From an uncultured Acetatifactor sp. (GTDB lineage: Bacteria; Bacillota; Clostridia; Lachnospirales; Lachnospiraceae), in NCBI GenBank assembly GCA_910589035.1, contig CAJUSI010000079.1, positions 85,499 through 149,498 of the forward strand: a stretch of DNA of 64,000 bases. Reading direction: 5' to 3'. Under the pieces are notes generated by a model, which saw only the letters and a list, made by a program, of their open reading frames with translations, made no database searches and was not told the DNA's origin. Position numbers and translations under genes: made by a program. Positions 16,888 to 25,948 of the stretch are shown piece by piece (position 1 is the stretch's first letter; each line of letters starts with the position of its first letter).

Positions 16888-17580
16888 ATGAATACGGAGA
16901 ATGCGGAGATTAACGAGGGGCTTATCCGGTTTGACATTATCTTTTATGTGCGTATGAAAGATGGTATCTCACAGGTGATCGTGAATTTAGAGGCGCAAAA
17001 AGATGAAACGTCAGGCTACCATATCCTGAACAGGGCAGTATTTTATGTGAGTCGCCTTGTTTCCTCGCAGAAGGAACGGGATTTTGTCAAGACAAACTAT
17101 AACGACATAAAACGTGTTTTTTCCATTTGGATATGTATGAACATGGACGAGAACAGTATGGATTATGTACATCTGACGGATGATAAGCTGTTAGGTTCTT
17201 ATCCGTGGAAAGGCGGGCTTGACCTGCTGAATATTGTCCTGATCGGTATATCAAATGAACTGCCGGAGGATGATGAGAAGTATGAGCTGCATCGTCTGCT
17301 GAGTACATTGCTTTCAATGGAGCTGACCGCTGATGAAAAAATAGGGATTATAAAAACCGAGTACCATATTCCGGTAGATGATGAATTGAGAAAGGATGTG
17401 AGCGCTATGTGTAATCTTTCACAGGGAATCAGAGAAAGAAGTGTGGCAGAGAGAGATGAAAAAATTATTTTAAATATGTACAGGAAAGGCTATACATTAG
17501 AGCAGATAGCAGAATGTGTGGAAAAGACTATCGAAGAAGTGGAGGCTGTCATCAAAAAGCGGGAGCCTGTGCTGGTATAA
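16888..17580 (+). CDS. Rpn-type recombination-promoting nuclease, N-terminus missing
   Basis: 230 residues matching the middle and end of a clostridial PDDEXK_2 (Rpn/YhgA) subfamily. RFDIIFY, then VNLEAQKDE, carries the D...E-x-K-like core (Asp then Glu-Ala-Gln); SRLVSSQKERDF, WICMNMDENS and the C-terminal MCNLSQGIRE are recognisable. Full-length members have about 80-100 more N-terminal residues. Here 16724-16887 contains only broken frames and the ATG lacks a ribosome site, so this is probably a decayed copy. A C-terminal HTH-like segment (YTLEQIAECVEKTIEEVE) is retained. Confidence 0.65.
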   Translation: MNTENAEINEGLIRFDIIFYVRMKDGISQVIVNLEAQKDETSGYHILNRAVFYVSRLVSSQKERDFVKTNYNDIKRVFSIWICMNMDENSMDYVHLTDDKLLGSYPWKGGLDLLNIVLIGISNELPEDDEKYELHRLLSTLLSMELTADEKIGIIKTEYHIPVDDELRKDVSAMCNLSQGIRERSVAERDEKIILNMYRKGYTLEQIAECVEKTIEEVEAVIKKREPVLV

Positions 17581-17673
17581 TCACAGCAACTTAATAACAC
17601 AAGTAGTAAAGCAGTGAATTGTTTTTATTAGAGAAAGCAATTCTGGATGAGATGCCGGAGTATAATAACCAAG

Positions 17674-17707
17674 ATACCGCCTTGTAAAGATTCAGGGCGG
17701 TATTTTT
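17674..17707 (+). terminator. Rho-independent terminator
   Basis: ATACCGCC (17674-17681) pairs exactly with GGCGGTAT (17696-17703) over a 14-base loop, followed by a T run. Confidence 0.8.
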
Positions 17708-17713
17708 GATATC

Positions 17714-17742
17714 TTGACATGGCTGTGAGGATATGTTAAAGT
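17714..17742 (+). promoter_or_regulatory. Sigma-A-like promoter for the TrmB/MFS/SGNH operon
   Basis: TTGACA (17714-17719), 17-base spacer, TAAAGT (17737-17742). Transcription would begin close to the first candidate start codon of the regulator. Confidence 0.65.
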
Positions 17743-17777
17743 GAAGAAAAATAGTGGTAAGGGGTATGACTACTGAT

Positions 17778-18647
17778 ATGAAGGAAAACGAATATTTGGA
17801 GCCATTGGGATTTTCACAGAATGAGGCGAAGGTTTATACCACGCTTTTAAAACATAAGATGCTGAACGGCTATGAGATTGCCAAATTGTCGGGAGTTTCC
17901 CGGTCCCTGGTGTACGATGTGATTAACCGTCTGGTGGGCAGGGGAATTCTGTTTCGTCTGGAGGGGGAGCCGAATTACTATAAGCCTCTGGAATACCGGG
18001 AGTTGACCGAGAGAATCCGGAGGGAAAACGAGAGCAATATGAGCCGGGCAGAAAAGTATCTGGAGAGCCTGGCCTGCGGAGAGGAAAATCATGACTATGT
18101 GCTTAACATCATGGGAGTCGACAAGTCAGTAAAAAAGGCAGTGGAATTGATCGAGGCAGCGGAAGAGGAGATTTCCCTCTCCCTCTGGCGCATGGAATTC
18201 GACCTTCTGCGGGATGCTCTGGAAAAAGCACTGGAAAGAGGGGTAAAAGTCTATCTGTTCACTTTTGAGGAGGTAGAACTGGACGGGGCGGTAGTCTTTT
18301 CTTACCGTATCTGTGACGCCCAAAAGCTGTTCCCCTACCGCAGGATGACCCTGGTGGCGGACGGAGTGCAGTGTCTTACCGGCGAGAACAGCGGGGAGAG
18401 GAGTATTTTCACCTGTACGAGAAACCATGCCATTGTGTCTCTGGCCACGGACGAGATTGTTCTGAACATTTTCTGGTACAAATATATGGAAAAGCGGGGG
18501 CTGCTTTGTCAGAGAAATACCAGCGGGAAATTTCTGCGCACTCTTGCGGCTCTGGCACAGGAGTTGGACATCAGTGACGATATGACGAAAAACTTTATTG
18601 TATACGATTATCAGAGGAGGGGCGGCAATGAGAGGGAAGAACGTTGA
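17778..18647 (+). CDS. TrmB-family transcriptional regulator
   Basis: 289 residues. The N-terminal winged helix has the TrmB signature LGFSQNEAKVYTTLLKH, then NGYEIAKLSGVSRSLVYD; the C-terminal half (about 110-260) is a PLD-like sugar-sensing domain. TrmB proteins control sugar transporters by binding the sugar. Start is uncertain among GTG 17754, ATG 17766 and ATG 17778; I chose the last because AAGGGG lies upstream at a usable distance and the helix begins there. It overlaps the MFS gene by 20 bases. Confidence 0.87.
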   Translation: MKENEYLEPLGFSQNEAKVYTTLLKHKMLNGYEIAKLSGVSRSLVYDVINRLVGRGILFRLEGEPNYYKPLEYRELTERIRRENESNMSRAEKYLESLACGEENHDYVLNIMGVDKSVKKAVELIEAAEEEISLSLWRMEFDLLRDALEKALERGVKVYLFTFEEVELDGAVVFSYRICDAQKLFPYRRMTLVADGVQCLTGENSGERSIFTCTRNHAIVSLATDEIVLNIFWYKYMEKRGLLCQRNTSGKFLRTLAALAQELDISDDMTKNFIVYDYQRRGGNEREER

Positions 18648-20046
18648 GAGACAGAAGGCAAGGGAGGCAGGGGAGCTGGTCAGAAGGAAAAAACAGCTGC
18701 AGGCAGGGAGCGGGAGATTTTATATCCTGTATCTGTTCATGGTGCTGTCGCTGATCTATATCATCGATGAGATCGCATCCACCATTTCGATTCAGTTCCA
18801 GTCCAATATTATCAACGAATTTTTCGTGCAGAATATGGGTATGACCTATGGGGAGGGACTGTCCCTTTCCTCCGCCCTGGGTTTTATCACCTATCCGGTG
18901 ACGCTGCTGATCGTATTCTACCGCCCTTTGGCGGATCGGTTCGGCCGGAAGCCCTTTCTGGTCATCAACACCTTTATGCTGGGGCTGGGCCTGTTTTTGG
19001 TTTACCTTTCCGACAATATCTATGTCTATATGCTGGGCGGCACCATCATGGGCTTTATGGTCTCTCATGATATGCAGTGTGTCTATATCCTGGAATGCTC
19101 CAACGAGAAGACCCGGGCCAGAAATTATGCCCTGACCAAAGCCCTGGCAATCCTGGGAACTCTGCTCATTCCGTTGCTGCGGGAGACGCTGATGCAAAAC
19201 AGGAGCGAACAATGGCATCTGGTGTATCTGGTGCCGGCTCTTCTGGGATTTGTGCTGTCGTTTGTGGCGCTGCTGTTTGCCAGGGAGACGGGAACCTTCC
19301 TGATCAACCGGGTCAAATATCTGGAGACGCCGATTGAAGTCAGGGAAAAACAGACCAGGGAGGAGAGAAACAGTAATGCCCAGGGCGGCATCCTTCACGC
19401 GGTGAAATTCGCTTTCCGGCACAGGCAGCTGCGGTTCCTGATGCTTGCCTGCTGCTTCTATTACTCTGCATCCCTGGCCACGGCGACTTACAATACGGTG
19501 ATGAAGGAATCGGCGCTGATGAAGGAGGAGGCCATTACGATGGCGCTGTATCTCTATCCCGTGGGAAACGCCCTGATGACCTTTGTGGCGGGAATCGTTT
19601 CGGACAGATTCGGCAGAAAGGCGACGATTATCACCATGTCCTGTTCCGCGGTGGCATATTACAGTCTGTTCATTGCGGGAGCCATGCTGGGCTGGGCGCC
19701 CCTCCTTACCGGTTTTGCCATAGGCGGCTTCATGGGAAGCTACTGGGGAGCGGGAGATACCATAGGCGGTATCATGTTTTCGGAGTCAGCACCTACTAAC
19801 CTGCGCTCCTCCGTCACGGTGATCAATACGCTGCTCAACGGAATTATCGGCGGCCTGGCCACCATTGTGACCATCATCCTGCTTCCCCTCATTCCCAAGG
19901 AGACCTTTGGCTATATGTATCTTGGCCTGACGATTCCCGGGCTGATCGGTGCGGCTTTTGTCATCTGGAAGTATGTGGGCGAAACCAGAGGACTGGACCT
20001 GAAGAAGGTTACCGGGGCGGAGTGGGATATAGTAAAAGCAAAATAA
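18628..20046 (+). CDS. Major facilitator superfamily transporter
   Basis: 472 residues, 12 hydrophobic segments. Both halves carry the MFS loop motif (DRFGRKPF near 105-112 and DRFGRKATI near 330), as in the sugar-porter-like branch. The ATG follows GAGGAGGGGCGGCA inside the end of the TrmB gene, so regulator and transporter are coupled. The substrate is unknown; with TrmB upstream and an SGNH hydrolase downstream, an acylated sugar or glycoside is the best guess. Confidence 0.88.
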   Translation: MRGKNVERQKAREAGELVRRKKQLQAGSGRFYILYLFMVLSLIYIIDEIASTISIQFQSNIINEFFVQNMGMTYGEGLSLSSALGFITYPVTLLIVFYRPLADRFGRKPFLVINTFMLGLGLFLVYLSDNIYVYMLGGTIMGFMVSHDMQCVYILECSNEKTRARNYALTKALAILGTLLIPLLRETLMQNRSEQWHLVYLVPALLGFVLSFVALLFARETGTFLINRVKYLETPIEVREKQTREERNSNAQGGILHAVKFAFRHRQLRFLMLACCFYYSASLATATYNTVMKESALMKEEAITMALYLYPVGNALMTFVAGIVSDRFGRKATIITMSCSAVAYYSLFIAGAMLGWAPLLTGFAIGGFMGSYWGAGDTIGGIMFSESAPTNLRSSVTVINTLLNGIIGGLATIVTIILLPLIPKETFGYMYLGLTIPGLIGAAFVIWKYVGETRGLDLKKVTGAEWDIVKAK

Positions 20047-20177
20047 TGCTTCCGGGCAGGAAGAAAATCCAAAGACCGGGGAACAAAAGGGACGGAATAT
20101 GGCTCTGAAGCAAAGCAGAGATAGCAGATGGACAAAACAGAGATAATTAAAATGCGGAATAAAGACAGGAGGACAAA

Positions 20178-20963
20178 ATGAAGCTGGATTTATTTACTGT
20201 GGCGCAGGGGGAGAAGCCCCTGGAGAATATGAAGGCATCCTGCGGGTTTGCCGGTATTTTTAAGGAGATCGGTGTCATCGGGGATTCCCTGTCCTCGGGG
20301 GAATTTGAATCCCATGACGGGGAGGGCAATGTCCTTTACCACGACATGTACGAATACTCCTGGCCTGCCGTTCTGGAACGACTGACGGGAACGGTTTACC
20401 ATAACTATTCCCGGGGAGGAATGACCGCCAAAGAATATTATGAGAGCTGGGCGGACAAGAACGGCTTCTGGCAGTGGAACCAGGCCTACATCATAGCCCT
20501 GGGAAATAATGATATCTTCGGAATGAACCAGCCGGCGGGAACCATAGAGGATATCCACCCGGAGAACCCGGAGGCCAATCCGGAGACCTTTTTTGGATAT
20601 ATGGGCCGGATTGTGTCGAAGCTGAAGAGCATAGAGAAGGATGCAAGAATATTTCTGGTATCCATGCAGCGGAGGGGAGAACCCCAGGGGGATCCCATTA
20701 TCTGTACCGTGGCCGACGAGATGAAAAAGATGTGCGGCCTGTTCACCCACACTTATCTGATCGATATGACTCACGACGGTCCGGCGTATGATGAGGAAAT
20801 GCGGAAGACCTTTGCACTGGGCTTCCATCCCAACGCCATGGGCTATTACAGCTATGGGGTGATGGTAGGAAATTATATGGATTATATCATTCGCAGGAAT
20901 CCCCGGGAGTTTTTTGAGGTACCCTTTATCGGAACAGGGTATAAGAACAGGGATGTTGTTTAG
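20178..20963 (+). CDS. SGNH/GDSL-family hydrolase (esterase)
   Basis: 261 residues, no signal peptide, so cytosolic. Block I is GDSLSSGE with the nucleophile Ser at about 37; block III is ALGNND (about 106-111); the catalytic His is in GFHPNAMGY (about 216). A clear AGGAGG precedes the ATG. It probably deacylates a compound brought in by the preceding MFS transporter. The 131-base gap between them has no terminator, so they may share one transcript. Confidence 0.85.
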   Translation: MKLDLFTVAQGEKPLENMKASCGFAGIFKEIGVIGDSLSSGEFESHDGEGNVLYHDMYEYSWPAVLERLTGTVYHNYSRGGMTAKEYYESWADKNGFWQWNQAYIIALGNNDIFGMNQPAGTIEDIHPENPEANPETFFGYMGRIVSKLKSIEKDARIFLVSMQRRGEPQGDPIICTVADEMKKMCGLFTHTYLIDMTHDGPAYDEEMRKTFALGFHPNAMGYYSYGVMVGNYMDYIIRRNPREFFEVPFIGTGYKNRDVV

Positions 20964-21065
20964 CGGGAAAACATGAGCTGTCTGCCGTGTATAGTTTGAA
21001 GGAAAAGACGCAGATACAAAAGATACGGGACGCAGGGGAGACCAGATATTGTCTTGACAAAAGAT

Positions 21066-21109
21066 TAAGCAGCAGTCTGTGGAAAAACGACAGATTGCTG
21101 CTTATTTTT
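21066..21109 (+). terminator. Strong rho-independent terminator
   Basis: 15-base arms at 21066-21080 and 21090-21104 pair with a single mismatch over a nine-base loop, followed by TTTTT. It ends the SGNH operon. The rest of 20964-21290 is AT-rich and marks the entry into the decayed envelope locus. Confidence 0.85.
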
Positions 21110-21290
21110 GCTTATATCCCCAGGAAGTATCTGCAAGAACTGAGGAAGAATGTTTTCTGTATCCAAATTTCGCAGATTATATAAGTCTGCGAAAAAATGT
21201 GATTCCATGTCAGTAAGATCAAGTTTTCTGAATTATATTTTTTGATCAATCTGACACTTTCAGAAAGGCGTCCTATGTGGTGTGTAATGC

Positions 21291-21863
21291 ATGTGGAGGA
21301 TGGGAAGGAGAAATACACAGAACGCTTTCTTGCAGGCTTATTTGAAGATGAGCTCTGTGGCAGCTGATTACGATTTCGATATGGCGGGCTTCAATTACAG
21401 GATGACCAATCTCCAGGCGGCTGTGGGGTGTGCACAGATGGAGAGATTACCTTCCTTTGTTGCTGTGAAGAGAAAGGTGCGCGGGTACTATGAGACAGAG
21501 CTGGAGGAGCTTGCAGGCTATGGAATTACGCTTTTCCCCGAAACGGAGGGGAGCTCCTGCTGGTTTTCGGGGATTGTACTGCTGGAGGGCGAAAATTCGG
21601 AAACCGCGAAGTCCGTATGCTCATTTTTAAAGGAGGACGGGATCGAGGCGCGTATTTTCTGGAAGCCGGTACATCTTCAAAAGCCCTACAGAGACTGCCC
21701 CAGGAGTGATGTGAGCGTCTCGGAAAGCCTGTGGCAGAGAATCGTCACCCTGCCCTGCAGCACGAATATTACGGAGGCTGAGCTGTCAAAAGTGGTTATG
21801 GCGGTAAAGAAGGCTGTGCGCAATCACCTAACCGCTTTCAAAAGACAACAGGAGATCAAATGA
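21291..21863 (+). pseudogene. DegT/DnrJ/EryC1 sugar aminotransferase, C-terminal half only
   Basis: PLP-dependent aminotransferases of this family make amino-sugars for surface glycans. The retained part has the typical FNYRMTNLQAAVGCAQMERL motif and the C-terminal domain. The N-terminal half with the PLP lysine is absent; upstream (21110-21290) no continuation is found in any frame. It starts abruptly near MWRMG without a ribosome site. It overlaps the next gene by four bases (ATGA), showing the original operon order. Confidence 0.8.
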
Positions 21864-23346
21864 CCTTTATATCTATTGAATTTACAATACTTTTAGCGGC
21901 GGCTGTCTTCGGATATTATATATTTCCGCTGAAACACAGATGGTTCATACTGCTCGTTTTCAGTATTGTCTTTTATCTTCAGGGCGGAATCAGCATGTTT
22001 GCCATAGTGATGGCGACATCGCTTATAACATATCTGGCCGCGATCTGGATAGAGAAAACCGATGCCGATAAGAAACGAAAACGCCGCTGTATACTGATCT
22101 CTATTGTGTCGGCCGCTTGCGGCCTGCTTATCCTGTGTAAAATGTATGCTTATTACGGTTGGAAGGTTTCCTGGTTTGTGATTCCCATCGGCATCTCCTA
22201 TTACACTTTCTCCATAATCAGTTACCTGGCGGATGTGTATTGGAAAAAGGACAAAGCCGAACGGAATTTTTTGAAGTATCTCTTATTTACCATTTTTTTT
22301 CCCAAAATAATGCAGGGTCCCATCTCCAGGCATAATACATTGGGACCTGAGCTTTATACAGGGCATCGTCTCGATTACAAGAATTTTACCTTTGGCTTGC
22401 AGCTGATCGTGTGGGGGGCTGTAAAAAGCTGGTCATTGCCGAAAGGGCCAATATCTTTGTAAATTATGTATATACAAATTTAGACCAGTATGCAGAATCC
22501 GGCGCGATACTGATAGTTGCAAGCATACTTTCCGTAATTCAGCTTTACTGCGATTTTTCCGGTTATATGGATATTGCAACGGGAATATCTCAGCTGTTCG
22601 GCATTGGGATAGATTCCAATTTCGCGCATCCCTTTTTCTCAAAAAGCGCCGGGGAGTTTTGGCGCAGATGGCATATAACGCTCGGAGACTGGTTCAGGGA
22701 CTATGTGTATATGCCCATAGTGATTTCTACGTGGCTGGCAAAATTCAGCAAAAAAGTCAAAATACAGTATGGAAAAAGGGCCGGAAAAATCATTCGGAGC
22801 GCGGTGCCTTTGTCCTTAGTCTGGATTTTGACGGGATTATGGCATGGAACGGGAATCAATTATCTGATATGGGGGTTGTACTGGGCTGTCATAATTATTC
22901 TCTCCGACCTGTTAGAACCATCCATAAAAAAAGCAAATAAATTATTGCGTGTTAAAACGGAAGCTGCCTATTGGAAGCTGTTTCAGATGATAAGGACAGG
23001 CATCCTGTTCTGTATCGGCAAAATTATATCATCACAGCATTCACTGCAGAATGTAAAGATAATTATCGGCGGAATTCTGAGACATCTCAACCTTCAGGAA
23101 CTGCGTACAGGGAGATTATATGAAGCAGGCCTGGATCATGCGGATTTCCGGATTATCCTCACAGGGTGCGTGATTTTGACGGTTGTAAGCTGGAGGCAGG
23201 AAAAGGGAAGCATCCGGGAGGCTGTGTCCAGGTGGCATTGTCTGCCGAGATGGATTTTCTATGGGGTATCTGCAGTTGTAGTATTGCTGTTGGGAGTATA
23301 TGGGGAAAGTACGGATAATATTTCCTTCGCTTATATGTATTTTTAG
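21860..23346 (+). pseudogene. MBOAT-family O-acyltransferase (DltB/AlgI-like), frameshifted
   Basis: Polytopic membrane acyltransferase that moves an acyl group across the membrane onto a surface polymer. Frame 1 covers 21860-22462 (about 190 residues up to LQLIVWGAVK) and frame 2 covers 22411-23346 (from KKLVIAERANIFVN). Joined they give the full MBOAT order: GLQLIVWG, KKLVIAER, YCDFSGYMDIATG, FWRRWHITLGDWFRDYVY, and the active-site His in TGLWHGTGINY. The break is the run of five A at 22423-22427; a sixth A would restore one frame. Either a true null allele, a base-call error, or minus-one slippage. Confidence 0.85.
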
Positions 23347-23373
23347 AAGGAAAGTAATACAGGGAGGGCAATG

Positions 23374-23444
23374 ATGGATAAACTGTTGGAGATTTAAAAG
23401 AGTGCTGTCCGGATATAGACTTTACGGAGGAGAAAAAGCTCTGA
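23374..23444 (+). pseudogene. Acyl carrier protein stub (DltC-like), frameshifted and truncated
   Basis: AGGGAGGGCA precedes ATG 23374, which reads MDKLLEI then stops. Restoring one T in the run at 23393-23395 gives EILKECCPDIDFTEEKKL, the usual first helix of DltC-like carrier proteins. The rest, including the phosphopantetheine Ser (normally in a DSF/DSL motif), is missing, and the stub runs directly into the AMP ligase. It explains the odd 5' end of the next gene: one deletion removed the carrier 3' end and the ligase 5' end. Confidence 0.6.
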
Positions 23445-23454
23445 TAAAATATGC

Positions 23455-24882
23455 GTGATTGACGGTTCCGGAGTGTATACTTATGCCCAAATGTGGCGCA
23501 GGGCGAATCAGCTGTGTAGGACCATAAGCGACATGGGAATAAACAGCCGGGATAGAATTGCAGTGGAGTGCATGCAGAATGCAGATTTTCTTTTTATGGC
23601 AATGGCGTGTCAAATTGGGGAATTCATTTTTGTACCTGTCGAGAAATCTGCAGGCAGAAACAGAGTAAATGAGATCTGTTGTGAGACGGATGCAAAAATG
23701 CTTATACAGGATACGGGGTATGAATTGAGTATAAACATACCAACACTCTCATTTAAGCAGTTCGCGGAAAATGAGCCGACGGATGATGCAGGTTTCCCGG
23801 AGGAAACTCGGGGCCTTACATTTGAGCCGGATAAGATTGCGGAAATCCTGTATACAACGGGAACCACCGGCAGGCCGAAGGGAATAGCCGTCACAAATGA
23901 CTGCAATGTGGCCATTGCTGAAAATATCATTTTCGGGACGGAAATGCCGCCGGATAATGTGGAACTTGTCCCGCTGCCTTTGAGCCATTCCCATGGTCTT
24001 CGGACCTGCTATGCTGGAATCCTGAACGGCAGCACTGTGGTAATTAAGGATGGAGTAATGAATGTGGCTGATATTTATGACACGATCAGAAAATATCATG
24101 TTACTTCTCTGGACTTATCTCCCAGCGCGGCAAGGGTTCTGCTGAAGTTGGCAGGGAAAAAATTATCCGAATTTACAGAACAGCTGTCCTATATCGAAAT
24201 CGGAACGGCCTTTTTGGATGAAGAAATAAAAGCCCTGCTGCAGGAAGTATTTCCCCGAACCCGTCTATACAATTTTTATGGCTCTACAGAAGCGGGAAGA
24301 AGCTGTATTTTGGAATTCGCCTCTACGCAAAAGGGTGAGGGCTGCATAGGAAAGCCGTCTAAGCATGCCCGCTTTGTTGTCCTGGGAGAAGACGGGACCC
24401 CTGTTGATTCATCCGAAGAGAATATGGGACTGCTCGCCGTATCCGGAGAGATGCTGATGAAAGGATACTGGAGGGATCAGGGGGCTTCTGATAGCCTGAT
24501 GGTTGATGGATATTTGAAAACATCAGATATTGGGTATATCGACTGCGACGGCTATATCTATGTATTTGGCAGAGCAGATGACATAATCAATTATAAAGGC
24601 ATAAAGATTTCTCCGGAAGAGATAGAGACGCCGGCACTAAAATGTGATTCGGTGACAGATTGTGCCTGTGTGCCTCTGGCGGACAGGATGTGCGGGTTTG
24701 TGCCCAAGCTGTATGTACAGGTTGGAGAGAATTTTGATATGCGGAAGTCCAGGGAATATCTGTCAGGGGAACTGGACCAGAGCAGGTTCCCAAAGAATAT
24801 TGAGGTGATTGAGCGGATTCCCAGAACTTATAACGGGAAGATTCAGCGGAAAACGCTCAGGGAAAGGTGCCGGAAGGCATGA
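23455..24882 (+). CDS. AMP-dependent acyl ligase (DltA-like), 5' end lost
   Basis: Adenylate-forming enzyme that would activate a carboxylic or amino acid and load it on the carrier protein. Motifs: YTTGTTGRPKG (A3, about 134-144), YNFYGSTEAG (A5), YLKTSDIGY (A7), GRADDIINYKG (A8), and the C-terminal RTYNGKIQRK with the catalytic Lys (A10). The frame opens at residue sequence DKICVIDGSG, normally about 15-25 residues into the protein, and the GTG at 23455 has a poor ribosome site. The fold could survive but translation is doubtful. Its partner carrier and MBOAT are broken. Confidence 0.82.
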   Translation: MIDGSGVYTYAQMWRRANQLCRTISDMGINSRDRIAVECMQNADFLFMAMACQIGEFIFVPVEKSAGRNRVNEICCETDAKMLIQDTGYELSINIPTLSFKQFAENEPTDDAGFPEETRGLTFEPDKIAEILYTTGTTGRPKGIAVTNDCNVAIAENIIFGTEMPPDNVELVPLPLSHSHGLRTCYAGILNGSTVVIKDGVMNVADIYDTIRKYHVTSLDLSPSAARVLLKLAGKKLSEFTEQLSYIEIGTAFLDEEIKALLQEVFPRTRLYNFYGSTEAGRSCILEFASTQKGEGCIGKPSKHARFVVLGEDGTPVDSSEENMGLLAVSGEMLMKGYWRDQGASDSLMVDGYLKTSDIGYIDCDGYIYVFGRADDIINYKGIKISPEEIETPALKCDSVTDCACVPLADRMCGFVPKLYVQVGENFDMRKSREYLSGELDQSRFPKNIEVIERIPRTYNGKIQRKTLRERCRKA

Positions 24883-24907
24883 CATAACAGGAAGGCGGAG
24901 AAGGAAT

Positions 24908-25894
24908 ATGATTAGCAAAAGAATTACTGCATTGACGATGATTTTTCTGGTCATTTTGGCAACTGCATGCGGCACAGCCTCAAATGCGAATGAATCAGAG
25001 GAAACGGTGGTGCTGAATATTGCCTATCAATATGGACTTGCTTATGCCCCCCTGATTATATGCAGGGAAAATGAACTGATTGAGCAGGAGTATGAAAAAT
25101 TGACAGGAAAACAGGTAACTGTGACATGGACGCAGATGAGCTCGGGGGCAGATATCAATACGGGAATTGCCTCGGGAAACCTGAATGTGGGCTTCATGGG
25201 GATTGCTCCGGCTCTCATCGGGATATCTAACAGTGTGGGGTATAAGATATTTACCAATTTATCCGGCCAGGAACACGGAATGATGGCACACGATGAAAGC
25301 ATAAAAGAATTGAAGGATCTGATTGGAAGCAGTCATCAGATCGCGCTCGTAAATATCGGCTCCATTCAGCACATTATCCTCGCCAAAGCATTAGTGGATA
25401 ACGGCTATGACGCCCATGCGCTCGATTCCAATATTGTGGCCATGAAGCATCCGGACGGGATGAATTCTGTGGAAACAAACAGTATATCCTGCCATTTGAC
25501 CACTAACCCGTATATATATAAAGAGCGGAGCAATGCCGATCTTCATGAGCTTGGAGAGGTAAAAGAATCCTGGCCTGCGGATAATTCCTTTATTGTGGGA
25601 GTCTGCGCCGAGAAACTGTACAGCGAAAATCCGGATTTGTATAAGGCATTGTGCCAGGCAATGGACCTGGCAGTCGATTTCGTAAATTCCGATGTGGAAG
25701 CGACTGCGGAAATTACCTGTGAATATGATGGGAATACATACGAGAGTGAAGCAATGTATCTCGCGGCCGGCACATACGGCACCAGTACAAAAGGGATATT
25801 GGAGCTCGCCCAATTCATGTATGAATATGGCTTTATTGAAAAAGAAATATCACGGTATGAGGACTTGACGTTTGAAAATGTGGCTGGAGATTAG
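24908..25894 (+). CDS. ABC transporter substrate-binding lipoprotein (SsuA/NMT1-like)
   Basis: 328 residues. Signal peptide with lipobox VILATAC (Cys near residue 20), then a periplasmic-binding fold of the nitrate/sulfonate/taurine/thiamine-precursor type (YQYGLAYAPLIICRENEL, SGADINTGIASGNLNVGFMG). The ATG follows GGCGGAGAAGGA. It heads an SBP-permease-ATPase set placed between the AMP ligase and the DltD-like gene, suggesting that the carried compound is the acyl donor for the modification. The ligand is unknown. Confidence 0.85.
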   Translation: MISKRITALTMIFLVILATACGTASNANESEETVVLNIAYQYGLAYAPLIICRENELIEQEYEKLTGKQVTVTWTQMSSGADINTGIASGNLNVGFMGIAPALIGISNSVGYKIFTNLSGQEHGMMAHDESIKELKDLIGSSHQIALVNIGSIQHIILAKALVDNGYDAHALDSNIVAMKHPDGMNSVETNSISCHLTTNPYIYKERSNADLHELGEVKESWPADNSFIVGVCAEKLYSENPDLYKALCQAMDLAVDFVNSDVEATAEITCEYDGNTYESEAMYLAAGTYGTSTKGILELAQFMYEYGFIEKEISRYEDLTFENVAGD

Positions 25895-25948
25895 AGCAAT
25901 ATTTCAGGGGTAGAAATAATTCGGTTTATAAAGAAGCACCGTTCACTG

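Noticed and set aside
22411..22440. Programmed minus-one frameshift in the MBOAT gene
   Set aside because: The site is a five-A run without a canonical X XXY YYZ heptamer or a stimulatory hairpin I can see, and neighbouring genes are also broken; simple mutation or a base-call error is more likely.
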